Source of the DNA: Rubrivivax sp.
GTDB lineage: Bacteria > Pseudomonadota > Gammaproteobacteria > Burkholderiales > Burkholderiaceae_C
Assembly (NCBI GenBank): GCA_020720385.1
Contig: DYOR01000018.1
Location: forward strand, 7,458-39,529
DNA length: 32,072 bases
Direction: 5' to 3'
The first letter of the stretch is position 1. The number at the start of each line of letters is the position of its first letter. The notes beneath the pieces were generated by a model, which searched no databases, had not been told where the DNA came from, and was given only the letters and a program-made list of their open reading frames with translations. The position numbers were made by a program, and so were the translations under genes. Below are positions 1 to 11,100 of this stretch, piece by piece.

Positions 1-188
1 GACAAGCTGCCGCGGATTTCGTCGAGCGTGTTGAACGCGCTGTCGTAGACCGTCTGCGCGGTGGGCAGCAGGTCCCCGGCGCCGTCGGGGCCGGTTTCGG
101 TCCAGACGATGCCGGCAGTGGCCGCGGTCGGTAGGGCGGTGGTGGCGGCAACGGCGGCGAACAGCGCCGCAAGTTTCATGCGTTTCAT
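1..188 (-). CDS. N-terminal fragment of a secreted protein, possibly PEP-CTERM type (partial)
   Basis: The reading frame opens at ATG 188 and runs off the window edge after about 62 codons. It is too short for the ORF track. A well-spaced AAGGA ribosome site lies upstream on the minus strand. The protein begins MKRMKLAALFAAVAATTA, a basic then hydrophobic signal peptide, with likely cleavage near TAATA-G. The mature start (IVWTETGPDGAGDLLPTAQTV, then LDEIRGSL) resembles the N-termini of bacterial pre-peptidase-like PEP-CTERM proteins. That resemblance is from memory, and the C-terminal sorting signal that would prove it lies outside the window. A second in-frame ATG at 179 could be the true start. 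Existence of a secreted product is fairly sure; the family is tentative. Confidence 0.6.
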   Translation of the reverse strand, partial: MKRMKLAALFAAVAATTALPTAATAGIVWTETGPDGAGDLLPTAQTVYDSAFNTLDEIRGSL

Positions 189-308
189 GGTTTTGTTTCC
201 TTGTGCGGTTCGCAATACCTGGGTGGACTGATGGGTCGCGACCGGACGATAAGTGAGAAGCCCAGACCGTGGGTTGGCCCACCCCCACGGATGGGGGGTT
301 AGCGCCAT

Positions 309-336
309 CGCGCCCGGGCACATGGGCCCGGGCGCG
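309..336. repeat. Perfect 10-bp GC inverted repeat (hairpin)
   Basis: CGCGCCCGGG (309-318) pairs exactly with CCCGGGCGCG (327-336) across an 8-base loop. No T-run follows on either strand, so it is not a standard intrinsic terminator. It lies between two divergent genes, where a hairpin or a dyad operator is equally possible. Confidence 0.7.
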
Positions 337-482
337 GGCGCGCCGCGCCAGTGCTGGCAAATGTCCTTGCCCGTGTCGCCGCGCGCGATCCACGACCTGG
401 GGCCGGGCTAGGGGAAACTCCTGAGTTGAAGTGAGGCCTCGGCGCCGGCCTGCCGCGGTCGGCCGTGCCGGGAGCTGCTCCC

Positions 483-488
483 TACAAT
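483..488 (+). promoter_or_regulatory. Candidate -10 hexamer for argJ
   Basis: TACAAT matches the sigma-70 -10 consensus in five of six positions and stands out in this GC-rich sequence. It lies 31 bases before the chosen argJ start. No good -35 hexamer is visible at the usual spacing. The upstream ATG at 487 overlaps this hexamer, which argues against that ATG being the translation start. Confidence 0.45.
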
Positions 489-519
489 GGCCTCCCGCCT
501 TTCGAGATCGTCCCCCGAG

Positions 520-1767
520 ATGCCAGTGAACCTGAACGCCCCGGCGCCGCACGAGCTTCACGCAGTGGCCGGTCTGCGCATCGGCGTGACCATGGCGGGT
601 GTGCGCAAGGCCAATCGCCGCGACCTGGTGGTGTTTGCCCTGGCCGAAGGCGCTGCGGTGGCGGGTGTGTTTACGCGCAACCGCTTCTGCGCCGCACCGG
701 TGCAGGTGTGCCGCGAGCACCTGGTGGGCGCGGCGGCGGGCGGGGGCATCCGCGCGCTGCTCATCAACACCGGCAACGCCAACGCCGGCACCGGTGCCGA
801 CGGCCTGGCGCGCGCGCGGCGCACCTGCGACACGCTGGCTGGGCTGATGGGGGTGACGCGGGCACAGGTGCTGCCTTTCTCCACCGGGGTGATCATGGAG
901 ACGCTGCCCGTGGAGCGCATCGAAGCGGCCCTGCCGGCGGCGCTGGCCGCGCTGCGGCCGGCCGATGGCGCGGCCTGGGCGGAGGCGGCACAGGGCATCA
1001 TGACCACCGACACTTGCCCGAAGGCGGCGTCGCGCCGGTTCGAGATCGATGGCCGCGCGGTCACGGTCACCGGCATCAGCAAGGGCGCCGGCATGATCCG
1101 CCCGAACATGGCCACCATGCTGGGCTTCGTGGCCACCGACGCGGTGATTGCGCCGGCGCTGCTGCAGCCGCTGGTGCAGGAAGCGGCCGACCTGAGCTTC
1201 AACCGCATCACCATCGACGGCGACACCTCGACCAACGATTCCTTCGTCCTCATGGCCACGCAGCGCGCGGGGCACGCACCGATCACGGCGCTCGATTCCG
1301 CAGCGGGCCGCTTGCTGCGCGAGGCCGTGGCGGCCGTGGCGCAGCAACTCGCCCAGGCCATCGTGCGCGACGGCGAGGGCGCCACCAAGTTCATCACCGT
1401 GCAGGTGCAGGGCGGGCGCGACGAGGCCGAGTGCCGGCTCGCCGCGTATGCCATCGCGCACTCGCCGCTGGTGAAAACGGCGTTCTTCGCCAGCGACCCG
1501 AACCTCGGGCGCATCCTCGCCGCCGTGGGCTACGCCGGCATCGCCGACCTCGACCAGAACCGCATCGACCTCTTCCTCGACGACGTCCATGTGGTGCGCG
1601 AAGGCGGCCGCCATCCCGATTACCGCGAGGAGGACGGCCAGCGCGTGATGAAGCAAAGCGAGATCACGGTGCGCGTGGAGCTGCAGCGCGGACCGGCGCG
1701 CACCGTGGTGTGGACCTGCGACCTCTCGCACGACTACGTCAGCATCAACGCCGACTACCGGTCCTGA
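520..1767 (+). CDS. argJ: Bifunctional ornithine acetyltransferase / N-acetylglutamate synthase
   Basis: ArgJ moves the acetyl group from N-acetylornithine to glutamate, which closes the cyclic arginine pathway in the cytoplasm; some family members also use acetyl-CoA. The 415-aa product has the full family length. It shows the conserved NTGNANAGTG stretch (about residues 83-92) and the autocleavage region [16 protein letters not shown], where the protein is cut between Ala198 and Thr199 and the Thr becomes the nucleophile. The C-terminal [16 protein letters not shown] block is also present. I prefer ATG 520 (MPVNLN) to the track's ATG 487, because 487 lies inside a probable -10 box and adds 11 unconserved residues. 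An MFS gene follows after 7 bases, probably in the same transcript. Confidence 0.95.
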   Translation: MPVNLNAPAPHELHAVAGLRIGVTMAGVRKANRRDLVVFALAEGAAVAGVFTRNRFCAAPVQVCREHLVGAAAGGGIRALLINTGNANAGTGADGLARARRTCDTLAGLMGVTRAQVLPFSTGVIMETLPVERIEAALPAALAALRPADGAAWAEAAQGIMTTDTCPKAASRRFEIDGRAVTVTGISKGAGMIRPNMATMLGFVATDAVIAPALLQPLVQEAADLSFNRITIDGDTSTNDSFVLMATQRAGHAPITALDSAAGRLLREAVAAVAQQLAQAIVRDGEGATKFITVQVQGGRDEAECRLAAYAIAHSPLVKTAFFASDPNLGRILAAVGYAGIADLDQNRIDLFLDDVHVVREGGRHPDYREEDGQRVMKQSEITVRVELQRGPARTVVWTCDLSHDYVSINADYRS

Positions 1768-1774
1768 GCCGCTC

Positions 1775-3073
1775 TTGAGGTTCCCCTCGCTGCCGCCAGG
1801 CGACCTGCTGCGCGACCCGGCCTACCTGCGCCTGTGGAGTTCCATCCTCACCAGTTCCTTCGCCAACCAGGTGATGATGCTGGCGCTGCCGCTCACCGCG
1901 GCGGTGCTGCTGCGCGCCACACCCACGCAGATGGGCCTGCTCACGGCCATCGAGCTCTCGCCCTTCCTGCTCTTCTCCCTGCCTTCGGGCGTGTGGCTGG
2001 ACCGCGTGCGCAAGCTGCCGGTGTACGTGGTGGGCGAATCCTCGATTGCCCTGGCCGCGGCGAGCGTGCCGCTGGCCTGGTGGCTGGGCTGGCTGTCGAT
2101 GGGCTGGCTCTACGCCATCGGCTTTCTCATGGGGACCGTGCACACGGTGGCGGGCACGGCGGCGCAGATCGTGCTCACGCAGGTGGTGGCGCGTGAGCGC
2201 CTGGTGGAGGCGCATGCGAAGAACGCGCTGGCGACCTCGGGCGCCGAAGTCGTCGGGCCCGGGCTGGCCGGTGCGCTGATCAAGATCTTCGGCGCCCCGC
2301 TGGCGCTGCTGGTCAATGCCGTGCTGCTGCTGGGCTCCGCGCTCATCTTGCGCGGCATCGGCATCCATGAGCGGCGCGAAGCGCGGCCCGATGCGCACTT
2401 CTGGCGCGATCTCCTGGCCGGCCTGCGCTTCGTCGCCCGGCAGCGCCTGCTGCTCACCCTGGGCATGCTCATGGGCGTGTGGCAGATGTGCCACTACGCG
2501 GCGATGACGGTGCAGATCCTCTTCGCCACGCGCACGCTGGGCCTGTCCGAACAGGCGGTGGGCCTGTGCTACATGGGCATGGGCGTGGGCACCATCACCG
2601 GCAGCGTGCTCGGCCGGCGCGTGAGCCAGCGCATCGGCCCCGGGCCCTGCCTGGTGGTGGGCTACGCCATCTGCGGCGCCGGCTGGCTGCTGCTGGCGGC
2701 CGCACCGGCCAACGCCTGGGGGGTGGCGGCCTTTGCACTCATGCTCATGACCTTCACCACCGGTGCGGTGTTCATCTTCATCAATTTCCTCGCCCTGCGC
2801 CAGGCGGTCACGCCCGAGCCGCTGCTGGGCCGCATGACGGCCACCATGCGCTGGCTGACCCTGCTCGCCGCGGCGCCCGGGGCGCTGCTCGGTGGTTGGC
2901 TGGGCGAGCATGTCGGCCTGCGCGCCGCCCTGTCCTTTGCCGGTGGCGTGTCGGTCGTGCTCGTCGCCGTCGCCTGGCGGCTGCCGCTCATCCGCCATCT
3001 GAAATCGCTGCCCGAGCCCGAACGTGAAGCCGAATGGCTGGGGGTGGAGGCCGACGTGCGGCCGGCCGCCTGA
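1775..3073 (+). CDS. MFS transporter, EntS/MFS_3-like exporter
   Basis: This 432-aa integral inner-membrane protein has about twelve hydrophobic segments. Its N-terminus (LLRDPAYLRLWSSILTSSFANQV) and the loop PSGVWLDRVRKLPVYV, an MFS motif-A-like D-R-x-R-K loop, fit the drug/siderophore exporter branch of the major facilitator superfamily. The substrate cannot be read from the sequence. The start is TTG at 1775, 7 bases after the argJ stop. The next in-frame ATG would cut into the first membrane segment, so TTG is preferred although no clear ribosome site precedes it. The gene converges on ugpQ with a gap of only 3 bases and no visible terminator between them. Confidence 0.85.
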   Translation: MRFPSLPPGDLLRDPAYLRLWSSILTSSFANQVMMLALPLTAAVLLRATPTQMGLLTAIELSPFLLFSLPSGVWLDRVRKLPVYVVGESSIALAAASVPLAWWLGWLSMGWLYAIGFLMGTVHTVAGTAAQIVLTQVVARERLVEAHAKNALATSGAEVVGPGLAGALIKIFGAPLALLVNAVLLLGSALILRGIGIHERREARPDAHFWRDLLAGLRFVARQRLLLTLGMLMGVWQMCHYAAMTVQILFATRTLGLSEQAVGLCYMGMGVGTITGSVLGRRVSQRIGPGPCLVVGYAICGAGWLLLAAAPANAWGVAAFALMLMTFTTGAVFIFINFLALRQAVTPEPLLGRMTATMRWLTLLAAAPGALLGGWLGEHVGLRAALSFAGGVSVVLVAVAWRLPLIRHLKSLPEPEREAEWLGVEADVRPAA

Positions 3074-3076
3074 AGC

Positions 3077-3829
3077 TCAGTCGAAGAGGCCGCTGGCGTG
3101 CGGCGAAAAGAGGTCCACCGCGTCGGTGATGATGCCGGCCACGCCCAGGCCCAGCAGGCGCCGCGCTTCGGCGGGGTCGTTCACCGTGTAGCACAGGGCG
3201 CGCAGCCCCGCGTCCTGCAGCCGGGCGAGGAGCGCCGCGTCCATGAGGCGCCAATGGGTGACCACGGCCACGCAGCCCAGGGCCTGTGCCATTTCCAGCC
3301 AGCCCGGCCACAGCGTATCCAGGAGCAGCGTGCGGGGCACGAGCGGTGCGGTCTCGCGCGCGCCGGCAAGGGCCTCGGGGCGGAACGAACTGAACAGCAG
3401 CGGCGTCGCCGAGCCTTGCCACAGCCGCGCGCAGGCCTGACCCACGACCACCCCGGTGCGCTGCTCCTGGCCCGGCGTGGGCTTGATCTCGAGGTCGAGC
3501 GCGAAGCCGTTGCGCTGCACGAAACGCGCGATGGCCTCGAGGCTGGGCAAGGGCTCGCCGGCGAAGGCGCGCGAAAGCCAGCCGCCGGCGTCGATGCGCG
3601 AGAGCTCGCTCCACGAGCGTTCGGCCGCGAGGCCGCGCTCGGGCGTGGTGCGATCGAGGGTCGCGTCGTGCAGCAGGAAGGGCACTTCGTCGGCGCTGAG
3701 CTTGACGTCGCACTCGAAGGCGCGGTAGCCGTAGGCCGCCCCGACACGAAACGCCGCCAGCGTGTTCTCGGGCGCCAGCTTGCCCGCACCGCGGTGGGCG
3801 ATCCACAGGGGCAGTGGCCAGTCGGGCAC
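3077..3829 (-). CDS. ugpQ: Glycerophosphodiester phosphodiesterase
   Basis: UgpQ hydrolyses glycerophosphodiesters to sn-glycerol-3-phosphate and an alcohol. The 250-aa protein has the GDPD catalytic signature: IAHRGAGKLAPENT (His12, Arg13, Glu21), FECDVKLS (Glu39, Asp41) and LLHDATLDRTT (His54). It has no signal peptide, so it acts in the cytoplasm, as E. coli UgpQ does. The start is GTG at 3829, 5 bases after the ugpC stop, and there is no alternative start upstream of the HRG motif. It is the last gene of ugpBAECQ, so diesters brought in by the transporter can be broken down at once. Confidence 0.93.
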   Translation of the reverse strand: MPDWPLPLWIAHRGAGKLAPENTLAAFRVGAAYGYRAFECDVKLSADEVPFLLHDATLDRTTPERGLAAERSWSELSRIDAGGWLSRAFAGEPLPSLEAIARFVQRNGFALDLEIKPTPGQEQRTGVVVGQACARLWQGSATPLLFSSFRPEALAGARETAPLVPRTLLLDTLWPGWLEMAQALGCVAVVTHWRLMDAALLARLQDAGLRALCYTVNDPAEARRLLGLGVAGIITDAVDLFSPHASGLFD

Positions 3830-3834
3830 GGGAT

Positions 3835-4917
<1,083 letters not shown>

Positions 4918-4930
4918 GTTCTTGTTCGCT

Positions 4931-5779
4931 CTATTTCTCGGTGTCGACCAGGCCCTTGACGAACCACTTCTGCATCAGCAGCACCACCAGGGCCGGCGGC
5001 AGCATGGCCAGGATGGCGGTGGCCATGATCAGGTTCCACTCGTTGGCCGAATCGCTGCCCACGATCATGCGTTTGATGCCGATGACGGTCGTGTACATCG
5101 ACTCGTCGGTGGTGATGAGCAGCGGCCAGAGATACTGGTTCCAGCCGTAGATGAACTGGATCACGAAGAGCGCCGCGATGGTGGTCTTGGACAGGGGCAG
5201 CAGCACGTCCCAGAAGAAGCGCATCGGGCCGGCACCGTCCATGCGCGCGGCCTCCACGAGTTCGCCCGGAACGGTCATGAAGAACTGGCGAAAGAGGAAG
5301 GTGGCCGTGGCCGAGGCGATCAGCGGAATCGTCAGCCCGGCATAGGTGTTGAGCAGCCCCAGGTCGGCGATCACCTGGAAGGTCGGGATGATGCGCACCT
5401 CCACCGGCAGCATGAGCGTGACGAAGATCATCCAGAAGAAGAACATGCGCAATGGAAAGCGGAAGTAGACGATGGCGAACGACGAGAGGATCGAGATCGC
5501 GGTCTTGCCCAGCGGGATGGCAAGCGCCATGACGAGGCTGTTGACGAGCATCGACGACACCGCCGCTTTCGACCCGGCGTGGCTCCCGGCGCCGAGCACC
5601 TGGGCATAGTTCGCCAGAAATTGATCGCCGGGTATGAGTCGCATCGGCACTTGCATGATCTGCTCGAGCGTCAAGGTCGACGCGACGAAGGTCACGTAGA
5701 GCGGGAACGCCACGATGATGACGCCCAGGATCAGCACGCCATGCGCGAATGCGGTCAGCCAGGGGCGGTTCTCGACCAT
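4931..5779 (-). CDS. ugpE: sn-Glycerol-3-phosphate ABC permease UgpE
   Basis: This 282-aa inner-membrane permease pairs with UgpA. It begins [11 protein letters not shown], almost as remembered for E. coli UgpE (MIENRPWLT), and ends with GLVDTEK. It has about six membrane segments and the EAA loop [14 protein letters not shown] (176-189), which docks on the ATPase. The ORF track extends it to 411 aa, but the extra sequence is an antisense/out-of-frame reading of ugpA. ATG 5779 shares one base with the ugpA stop (TGATG), a typical coupled start. Confidence 0.95.
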   Translation of the reverse strand: MVENRPWLTAFAHGVLILGVIIVAFPLYVTFVASTLTLEQIMQVPMRLIPGDQFLANYAQVLGAGSHAGSKAAVSSMLVNSLVMALAIPLGKTAISILSSFAIVYFRFPLRMFFFWMIFVTLMLPVEVRIIPTFQVIADLGLLNTYAGLTIPLIASATATFLFRQFFMTVPGELVEAARMDGAGPMRFFWDVLLPLSKTTIAALFVIQFIYGWNQYLWPLLITTDESMYTTVIGIKRMIVGSDSANEWNLIMATAILAMLPPALVVLLMQKWFVKGLVDTEK

Positions 5780-6675
5780 CAGTAGTTGACCTTGCGCTCG
5801 ATGTAGCGGAACTGCACCACGGTGAGGGCAATGACGATGATCATCAGGATCACCGACTGCGCCGAGGAACTGCCCAGGTCGGCGGCCTTCACGCCGTCGT
5901 GGTAGACCTTGTAGACGAGGATCTGCGTGGCCTGGGCCGGCCCGCCCTGGGTGGTGGCGTCGATGATGCCGAAGGTGTCGAAGAAGGCGTAGACCATGTT
6001 CACCACCAGCAGGAAGAAGGTGGTGGGCGAAAGCAGCGGAAAGACGATGGTCCAGAAGCGGCGCAGCGGGCTGGCGCCGTCGATCGAGGCGGCCTCGATG
6101 AGGGAACGCGGTATGGACTGCAGGCCGGCGAGGAAGAAGAGGAAGTTGTAGGAGATCTGCTTCCACACCGCGGCGATCACCACCAGCAGCATCGCCTGGT
6201 CGCCCTTGAGGATCCAGTTCCAGTCGATCCCCATGCCCTTGAGCACGTAGGTGATGATGCCGATGGAGGGCGCGAAGAGGAACGCCCAGAGCACACCGGC
6301 CACCGCGGGGGCCACGGCGTAGGGCCAGATGAGCAGGGTCTTGTAGGCCATCGCGCCGCGCACCACGCGGTCGGCCATGGTCGCCAGCAGCAGCGAGATC
6401 GCCAGGCCGAAGAACGCGACCAAGGTGCTGAACAGCGCCGTGACCTTGAACGAGGCAAGGTAGTAGCTGTCATTGAACAGCGCCGCGAAATTCTGCAGCC
6501 CGACGAACTGCGTCTTCAGGCCGAAGGCGTCCTGCAACTGGAACGAGTACCAGACGGCCTGCGCCGCCGGCCAGAAGAAGAAGACGATCGTGATCGCGAC
6601 CTGCGGGGCCACCAGCACATAAGGCAGCCACGCAGATCGGAAAACGACCCGCCGGTCGTCGGTTAGCTGAGCCAA
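5779..6675 (-). CDS. ugpA: sn-Glycerol-3-phosphate ABC permease UgpA
   Basis: This is the 298-aa partner permease. [15 protein letters not shown] at residues 11-25 aligns with remembered E. coli UgpA (VFRSRWLPYLLVAPQ). The EAA loop [15 protein letters not shown] (194-208) is present, with about six membrane segments and the C-terminus [13 protein letters not shown]. The start is TTG at 6675; there is no ATG before the first membrane segment, and the ribosome site is weak. It follows ugpB by 7 bases, so initiation may depend on translation of ugpB. Confidence 0.93.
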   Translation of the reverse strand: MAQLTDDRRVVFRSAWLPYVLVAPQVAITIVFFFWPAAQAVWYSFQLQDAFGLKTQFVGLQNFAALFNDSYYLASFKVTALFSTLVAFFGLAISLLLATMADRVVRGAMAYKTLLIWPYAVAPAVAGVLWAFLFAPSIGIITYVLKGMGIDWNWILKGDQAMLLVVIAAVWKQISYNFLFFLAGLQSIPRSLIEAASIDGASPLRRFWTIVFPLLSPTTFFLLVVNMVYAFFDTFGIIDATTQGGPAQATQILVYKVYHDGVKAADLGSSSAQSVILMIIVIALTVVQFRYIERKVNY

Positions 6676-6682
6676 AGCGAAC

Positions 6683-7993
6683 TTACTTGTTGGCGGCCTC
6701 GAACTGACGCAGGATCTCGTTGCCGCGCCGCACGGCGTCGCCCAGCGCCGTCTTGGCGTCCTTCTTGCCGGCGAACACGTTCTCGAGTTCTTCCTCGATC
6801 ACCGTGCGCCCTTGCACGAAGTTGCCGAAGCGCAGGCCCTTGGAGTTGGCTGTGGGCGCCTTGTTGGTGAGCTGCTTGATGGGCATGTCGGCGCCCGGGT
6901 TCTTGTCGTAGAAGCCCGAGGCGCGCGTCACTTCATAGGCCGCCTTGGTGATCGGCACGTAGCCGGTGGTGGTGTGCCACTGCATCTGGATCGCGGGCTT
7001 GGAGAGGAAGGCGAGGAACTTGGCCACGCCCTTGTACTCGTCGGGCTTCTTGCCGCCCATGACCCACACCGACGCGCCGCCGATGATGGAGTTCTGCGGC
7101 GCCCCGGCCACGTCGTCGTGGTAGGGAATGAAGTTGATCGACCAGTCGAACTTGGCCGCCTTCTTGATGCCTGCCTGCGCCCCGGCGCTGCCGCTGAACA
7201 TGGCGCACTCGCCGCTGGAGAACTTGGCGTCGCCCTGGTTGGTGCGGCCGGCGTAGGTGAACAGGCCCTTCTTGGACATGTCGCCGAGCATGCCGATGTG
7301 GCGCACGTGCAGCGGCGAGTCGATGGTGAACACCGTGTCCAGCCCGCCCATGCCGTTTTGCTTGGTGCCGATGGGCACGTTGTGCCAGGCGCTGAAGTTC
7401 TCGATGTGCATCCACGACGGCCAGCTCGTGGTGTACACGCATTGCTGGCCGGCAGCCTTGAGCTTCTCGGCCGTGGCGACGACTTCCTTCCAGGTCTTGG
7501 GGGCCACCGGCGCCAGGCCGGCCTTCTTGAATGCGTCCTTGTTGATGTAGAACATCACCGTCGAGCTGTTGAAGGGGAAGGACAGCATGTTGCCCTTCAG
7601 GTCGGTGTAATACCCGGTCACCGTGGGCAGGTAGGCCTTCGGGTCGAAGGGCTCCTTGGCATTGGCCATCACCGTGGCCACCGGCACGATGGCCCCCTTG
7701 GCGGCCATCATCGTGGCCGTGCCGACTTCGAAGACCTGCAGCAGGTGCGGCGCGTTGCCGGCACGGAACGAGGCAATCGCTGCGGTCATCGATTCGGGGT
7801 AGCTGCCCTTGAACGTGGCCAGGACCTTGTAGTCAGTCTGGCTCGCGTTGAACTGGTCGGCCAGGCCGTTGAGGGCTTCACCGAGGGCGCCACCCATCGA
7901 GTGCCACCACTGGATCTCCGTCACGGCGTAGGCGGGCAAGGCGGCCATCGTGGCCAGGGCCAGCATGGTGGGGGCGAAGGACTTGAGCTTCAT
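6683..7993 (-). CDS. ugpB: Periplasmic sn-glycerol-3-phosphate-binding protein
   Basis: This is the solute-binding subunit of the importer. The true start is ATG 7993, with AGGAGA placed correctly upstream; the track's 27 extra residues are unsupported. [23 protein letters not shown] is a signal peptide, probably cut after AYA23, giving a mature protein that begins [12 protein letters not shown]. The 436-aa length and [16 protein letters not shown] near the N-terminus match the UgpB branch of extracellular binding protein family 1. It is the first gene of ugpBAECQ and probably carries the promoter for all five genes. Confidence 0.95.
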   Translation of the reverse strand: MKLKSFAPTMLALATMAALPAYAVTEIQWWHSMGGALGEALNGLADQFNASQTDYKVLATFKGSYPESMTAAIASFRAGNAPHLLQVFEVGTATMMAAKGAIVPVATVMANAKEPFDPKAYLPTVTGYYTDLKGNMLSFPFNSSTVMFYINKDAFKKAGLAPVAPKTWKEVVATAEKLKAAGQQCVYTTSWPSWMHIENFSAWHNVPIGTKQNGMGGLDTVFTIDSPLHVRHIGMLGDMSKKGLFTYAGRTNQGDAKFSSGECAMFSGSAGAQAGIKKAAKFDWSINFIPYHDDVAGAPQNSIIGGASVWVMGGKKPDEYKGVAKFLAFLSKPAIQMQWHTTTGYVPITKAAYEVTRASGFYDKNPGADMPIKQLTNKAPTANSKGLRFGNFVQGRTVIEEELENVFAGKKDAKTALGDAVRRGNEILRQFEAANK

Positions 7994-8032
7994 CGGTTCT
8001 CCTGCAACTTCGTTGTTGATGCAACAGCGGGC

Positions 8033-8055
8033 ATTATTGCCGGCATTTGTGACGT
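8033..8055 (-). promoter_or_regulatory. Weak candidate Pho-box half-site and -10 for ugpB
   Basis: On the minus strand ACGTCACAAAT (8055-8045) matches 8 of 11 positions of a PhoB half-site consensus (CTGTCATAAAT). An AATAAT -10-like hexamer (8038-8033) follows. E. coli ugp is PhoB-controlled, so a site here would make sense. The second half-site is poor, so this is only a suggestion. Confidence 0.25.
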
Positions 8056-8145
8056 TCGGGCCACCCTGGTGCATGTCCCGGTGGCCCGGCCGCGACGGTG
8101 GTCAGGCCGCATCGCCGTTCTTGCGCCGAGTCAAGAAATGGCCCT

Positions 8146-8167
8146 GGGTTAGCATCCGCACTAACCC
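8146..8167. repeat. 7-bp inverted repeat just before the oxidoreductase start
   Basis: GGGTTAG (8146-8152) and CTAACCC (8161-8167) form a perfect dyad with an 8-base spacer, ending three bases before the first ATG. It could be an operator for a dimeric regulator or an mRNA hairpin that hides the start region. No purine-rich ribosome site lies between it and the start. Confidence 0.7.
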
Positions 8168-8168
8168 C

Positions 8169-8190
8169 TATGAATGCCCTATGAATGCCC
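8169..8190 (+). repeat. 11-bp tandem duplication containing the start codon
   Basis: TATGAATGCCC occurs twice in a row (8169-8179 and 8180-8190). The first copy opens a four-codon ORF, MNAL, whose TGA overlaps the ATG of the second copy (ATGA). The second copy starts the 1327-aa oxidoreductase. Confidence 0.85.
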
Positions 8191-11100
8191 CGCTCCCGCT
8201 CGTCAGCGCTGCAGTGGCTGGCGCTGCCGGCAGCGGCACCGCGCGCCTGCGCGAGATACCCTACAACTACACCTCGTTCTCCGACCGCGAGATCGTGCGC
8301 CGCCTGCTCGGCGAGCGCGCCTGGCAGGTCCTCGAGCAGCTGCGCCAGGAGCGCCGCACGGGCCGCTCCGCGCGCATGCTCTACGAGGTGCTGGGTGACA
8401 TCTGGGTGGTGCAGCGCAACCCGTACCTCGAAGACGACCTGCTCGAGAACCCCAAGCGCCGGCAGTTGCTCATCGATGCCCTGCACCATCGCCTGGGCGA
8501 GGTGAGCAAGCGGCGCAACGCCGCCGACGACGCGCAGCGCGACGCCCTGGTGGGCGAGTTGCTGGACGCCGCGGGCGCCGCCGTCGAAGCCTTCGCCGGC
8601 CGCTTCCGCACGGTGTGGGACCTGCGCAAGGCCGCACGTCGCGTGCTCGGCCGCCACACCGCGGCCGACAATCTCAAGTTCGACGGCCTGTCGCGCGTCT
8701 CGCACGTCACCGACGCCACCGACTGGCGCGTCGAGTACCCCTTCATCGTCCTCACGCCGGACAGCGAGGCGGAGATGGCGGCGCTGGTCGGCGGATGCAT
8801 CGAACTCGGGCTGACCATCGTGCCGCGCGGTGGCGGCACCGGCTACCACGGCGGCGCCGTGCCGCTGACGTGGAAGAGTGCGGTCATCAACACCGAGAAG
8901 CTCGAGACCCTGGGCGCGGTGGAGCTGATGCACCTGCCCGGCGTTGCCGAGCCGGTGGCCACCGTGTTCAGCGAAGCCGGCGTGGTGACGCAGCGCGTGG
9001 CCGACGCGGCGGAGCGTGCGGGCTACGTGTTCGCGGTGGACCCGACTTCGGCCGAGGCGAGTTGCGTGGGTGGCAACGTGGCCATGAACGCCGGCGGCAA
9101 GAAGGCCGTGCTCTGGGGCACGGCGCTGGACAACCTGGCGAGCTGGCGCATGGTCACCCCCGAGGCCAAGTGGCTCGAGGTCACGCGGCTGAACCACAAC
9201 CTGGGCAAGATCCACGACGCCGAGGTCGCCAGCTTCGAATTGAAGACCTTCGACGCCAGCGGCAAGCGCCTGGAGCGCACCGAGCGGCTCGACATTCCCG
9301 GCCGCGTGTTCCGCAAGGAAGGCCTGGGCAAGGACGTCACCGACAAGTTCCTCGCCGGCCTGCCGGGCATCCAGAAGGAAGGCTGCGACGGCCTCATCAC
9401 CAGCGCGCGCTGGGTGCTGCACCGCATGCCCAGGCACATCCGTACGGTGTGCATGGAGTTCTTCGGCAACGCCAAGGACGCGGTGCCCAGCATCGTCGAG
9501 ATCAAGGACTACCTCTTCAGCTTGAAGGGGCAGGGCGGGGATGCCGAAGGACGGGGCCCCTCCCCCGTCCTGCTCGCCGGCCTGGAGCACATGGACGACC
9601 GCTACCTCAAGGCGGTGGGCTACGTCACCAAGAGCAAGCGCGCGCTGGCCCTGGCGTCGGGCTCGGGCCTGCCCAAGATGCTGCTGCTGGGCGACATCGT
9701 CGGCGACGACGAGGCCGCCGTGGCGCGCGCCGCCAGCGAGGTGGTGCGCATCGCCAACTCGCGTGCCGGCGAGGGTTTCATCGCCGTGAGCGCCGAGGCC
9801 CGCAAGAAGTTCTGGGCCGACCGCAAGCGCACCGCGGCGATCGCGCGGCACACCAACGCCTTCAAGGTCAACGAGGACGTGGTCATCCCGCTGCCACGCA
9901 TGGGTGAGTACACCGAGGGCATCGAGCGCATCAACGTCGAGCTCTCGCTGCGCAACAAGATCGAGCTCGCGGGCGCGCTGCAGGCCTTCTTCGGCGGCGG
10001 TTCGCTGCCTCTGGCCCGGGGGGACGAAGTCGGCGAGGCGCCCAGCCCCGAGCTGCTCGAGGACCGCACGCAGCAGGCGCTGGCGCTGCTGGCCGACGTG
10101 CGCGCCCTGTGGCAGCGCTGGCTGGACGGGCTCGACGCGGTGCAGCCGCCCGGCGCCGCCGGTGCCGGCGAGACCTGCTTTGCCTTGCTCCAGGACGGGC
10201 GCTGGCGCGCGTCGTGGAAGACGCAGATCCGCGCCCCTCTGCAGACGCTGTTCGCCGGCGGCGTGTTCGCCCCCGTGCTCGAGGAATGCCGCCGCATCCA
10301 CGCCGAGGTGCTGCGTGGCCGCGTCTGGGTGGCGCTGCACATGCATGCCGGCGACGGCAACGTGCACACCAACATCCCGGTGAACAGCGACAACTACGCC
10401 ATGCTGCGCACGGCCCACGAGGCGGTGGCGCGCATCATGGCGCTGGCACGCCGGCTGGGCGGGGTGATCAGCGGCGAGCACGGCATCGGCATCACCAAGC
10501 TCGAGTTCCTCACCGACGCCGAACTGCAGCCGTTTGCCGACTACAAGGCGCGCATCGACCCCGAGGGGCGCTTCAACAAGGGCAAGCTGCTGCGGCGCAT
10601 CGCGCGCGACGGCGACGACGTGCGCCCCTCGGACCTGAGCGCGGCCTACACGCCCAGCTTCGGCCTCATGGGGCACGAGTCGATCATCATGCAGCAGAGC
10701 GACATCGGCGCCATCAGCGACAGCATCAAGGATTGCCTGCGCTGCGGCAAGTGCAAGCCGGTGTGCAGCACGCACGTGCCGCGTGCCAACCTGCTCTACA
10801 GCCCGCGCAACAAGATCCTCGCCACCTCGCTGCTCATCGAGGCCTTCCTCTACGAGGAGCAGACGCGCCGCGGCATCAGCGTGCGCCACTGGGCGGACTT
10901 CGAGGACGTCGCCGACCACTGCACGGTGTGCCACAAGTGCGAGTCGCCGTGCCCGGTGAAGATCGACTTCGGCGACGTCACCATGAACATGCGCAACCTG
11001 CTGCGCAAGATGGGGCAGCAGAGCTGGCGGCCGGGCAAGGCCGCGGCGATGTTCTTCCTCAACACCACCAGCCCGCAGAGCATCAAGTTCATGCGCACGG

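Larger units (their letters stand above)
189..519. other. Intergenic region between divergent genes, rich in GC hairpins
   Basis: These 331 bases separate the divergent secreted-protein gene and argJ. They contain a 10-bp palindrome GGTCGCGACC (234-243), a 7-bp inverted repeat CCGTGGG/CCCACGG (267-273 and 284-290), and a perfect 10-bp inverted repeat at 309-336. A TACAAT hexamer lies at 483-488. I see no convincing additional gene; the ORF that starts at 465 is a shadow of argJ. Confidence 0.6.

Noticed and set aside
465-1778. 437-aa plus-strand ORF overlapping argJ
   Set aside because: It is the same region read in another frame, with an Arg/Gly/His-rich product; argJ motifs lie in the frame starting at 520.
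1745-2998. 417-aa minus-strand ORF across the MFS gene
   Set aside because: It is Gln/His/Gly/Arg-rich and non-hydrophobic; the plus strand encodes a clear twelve-helix transporter.
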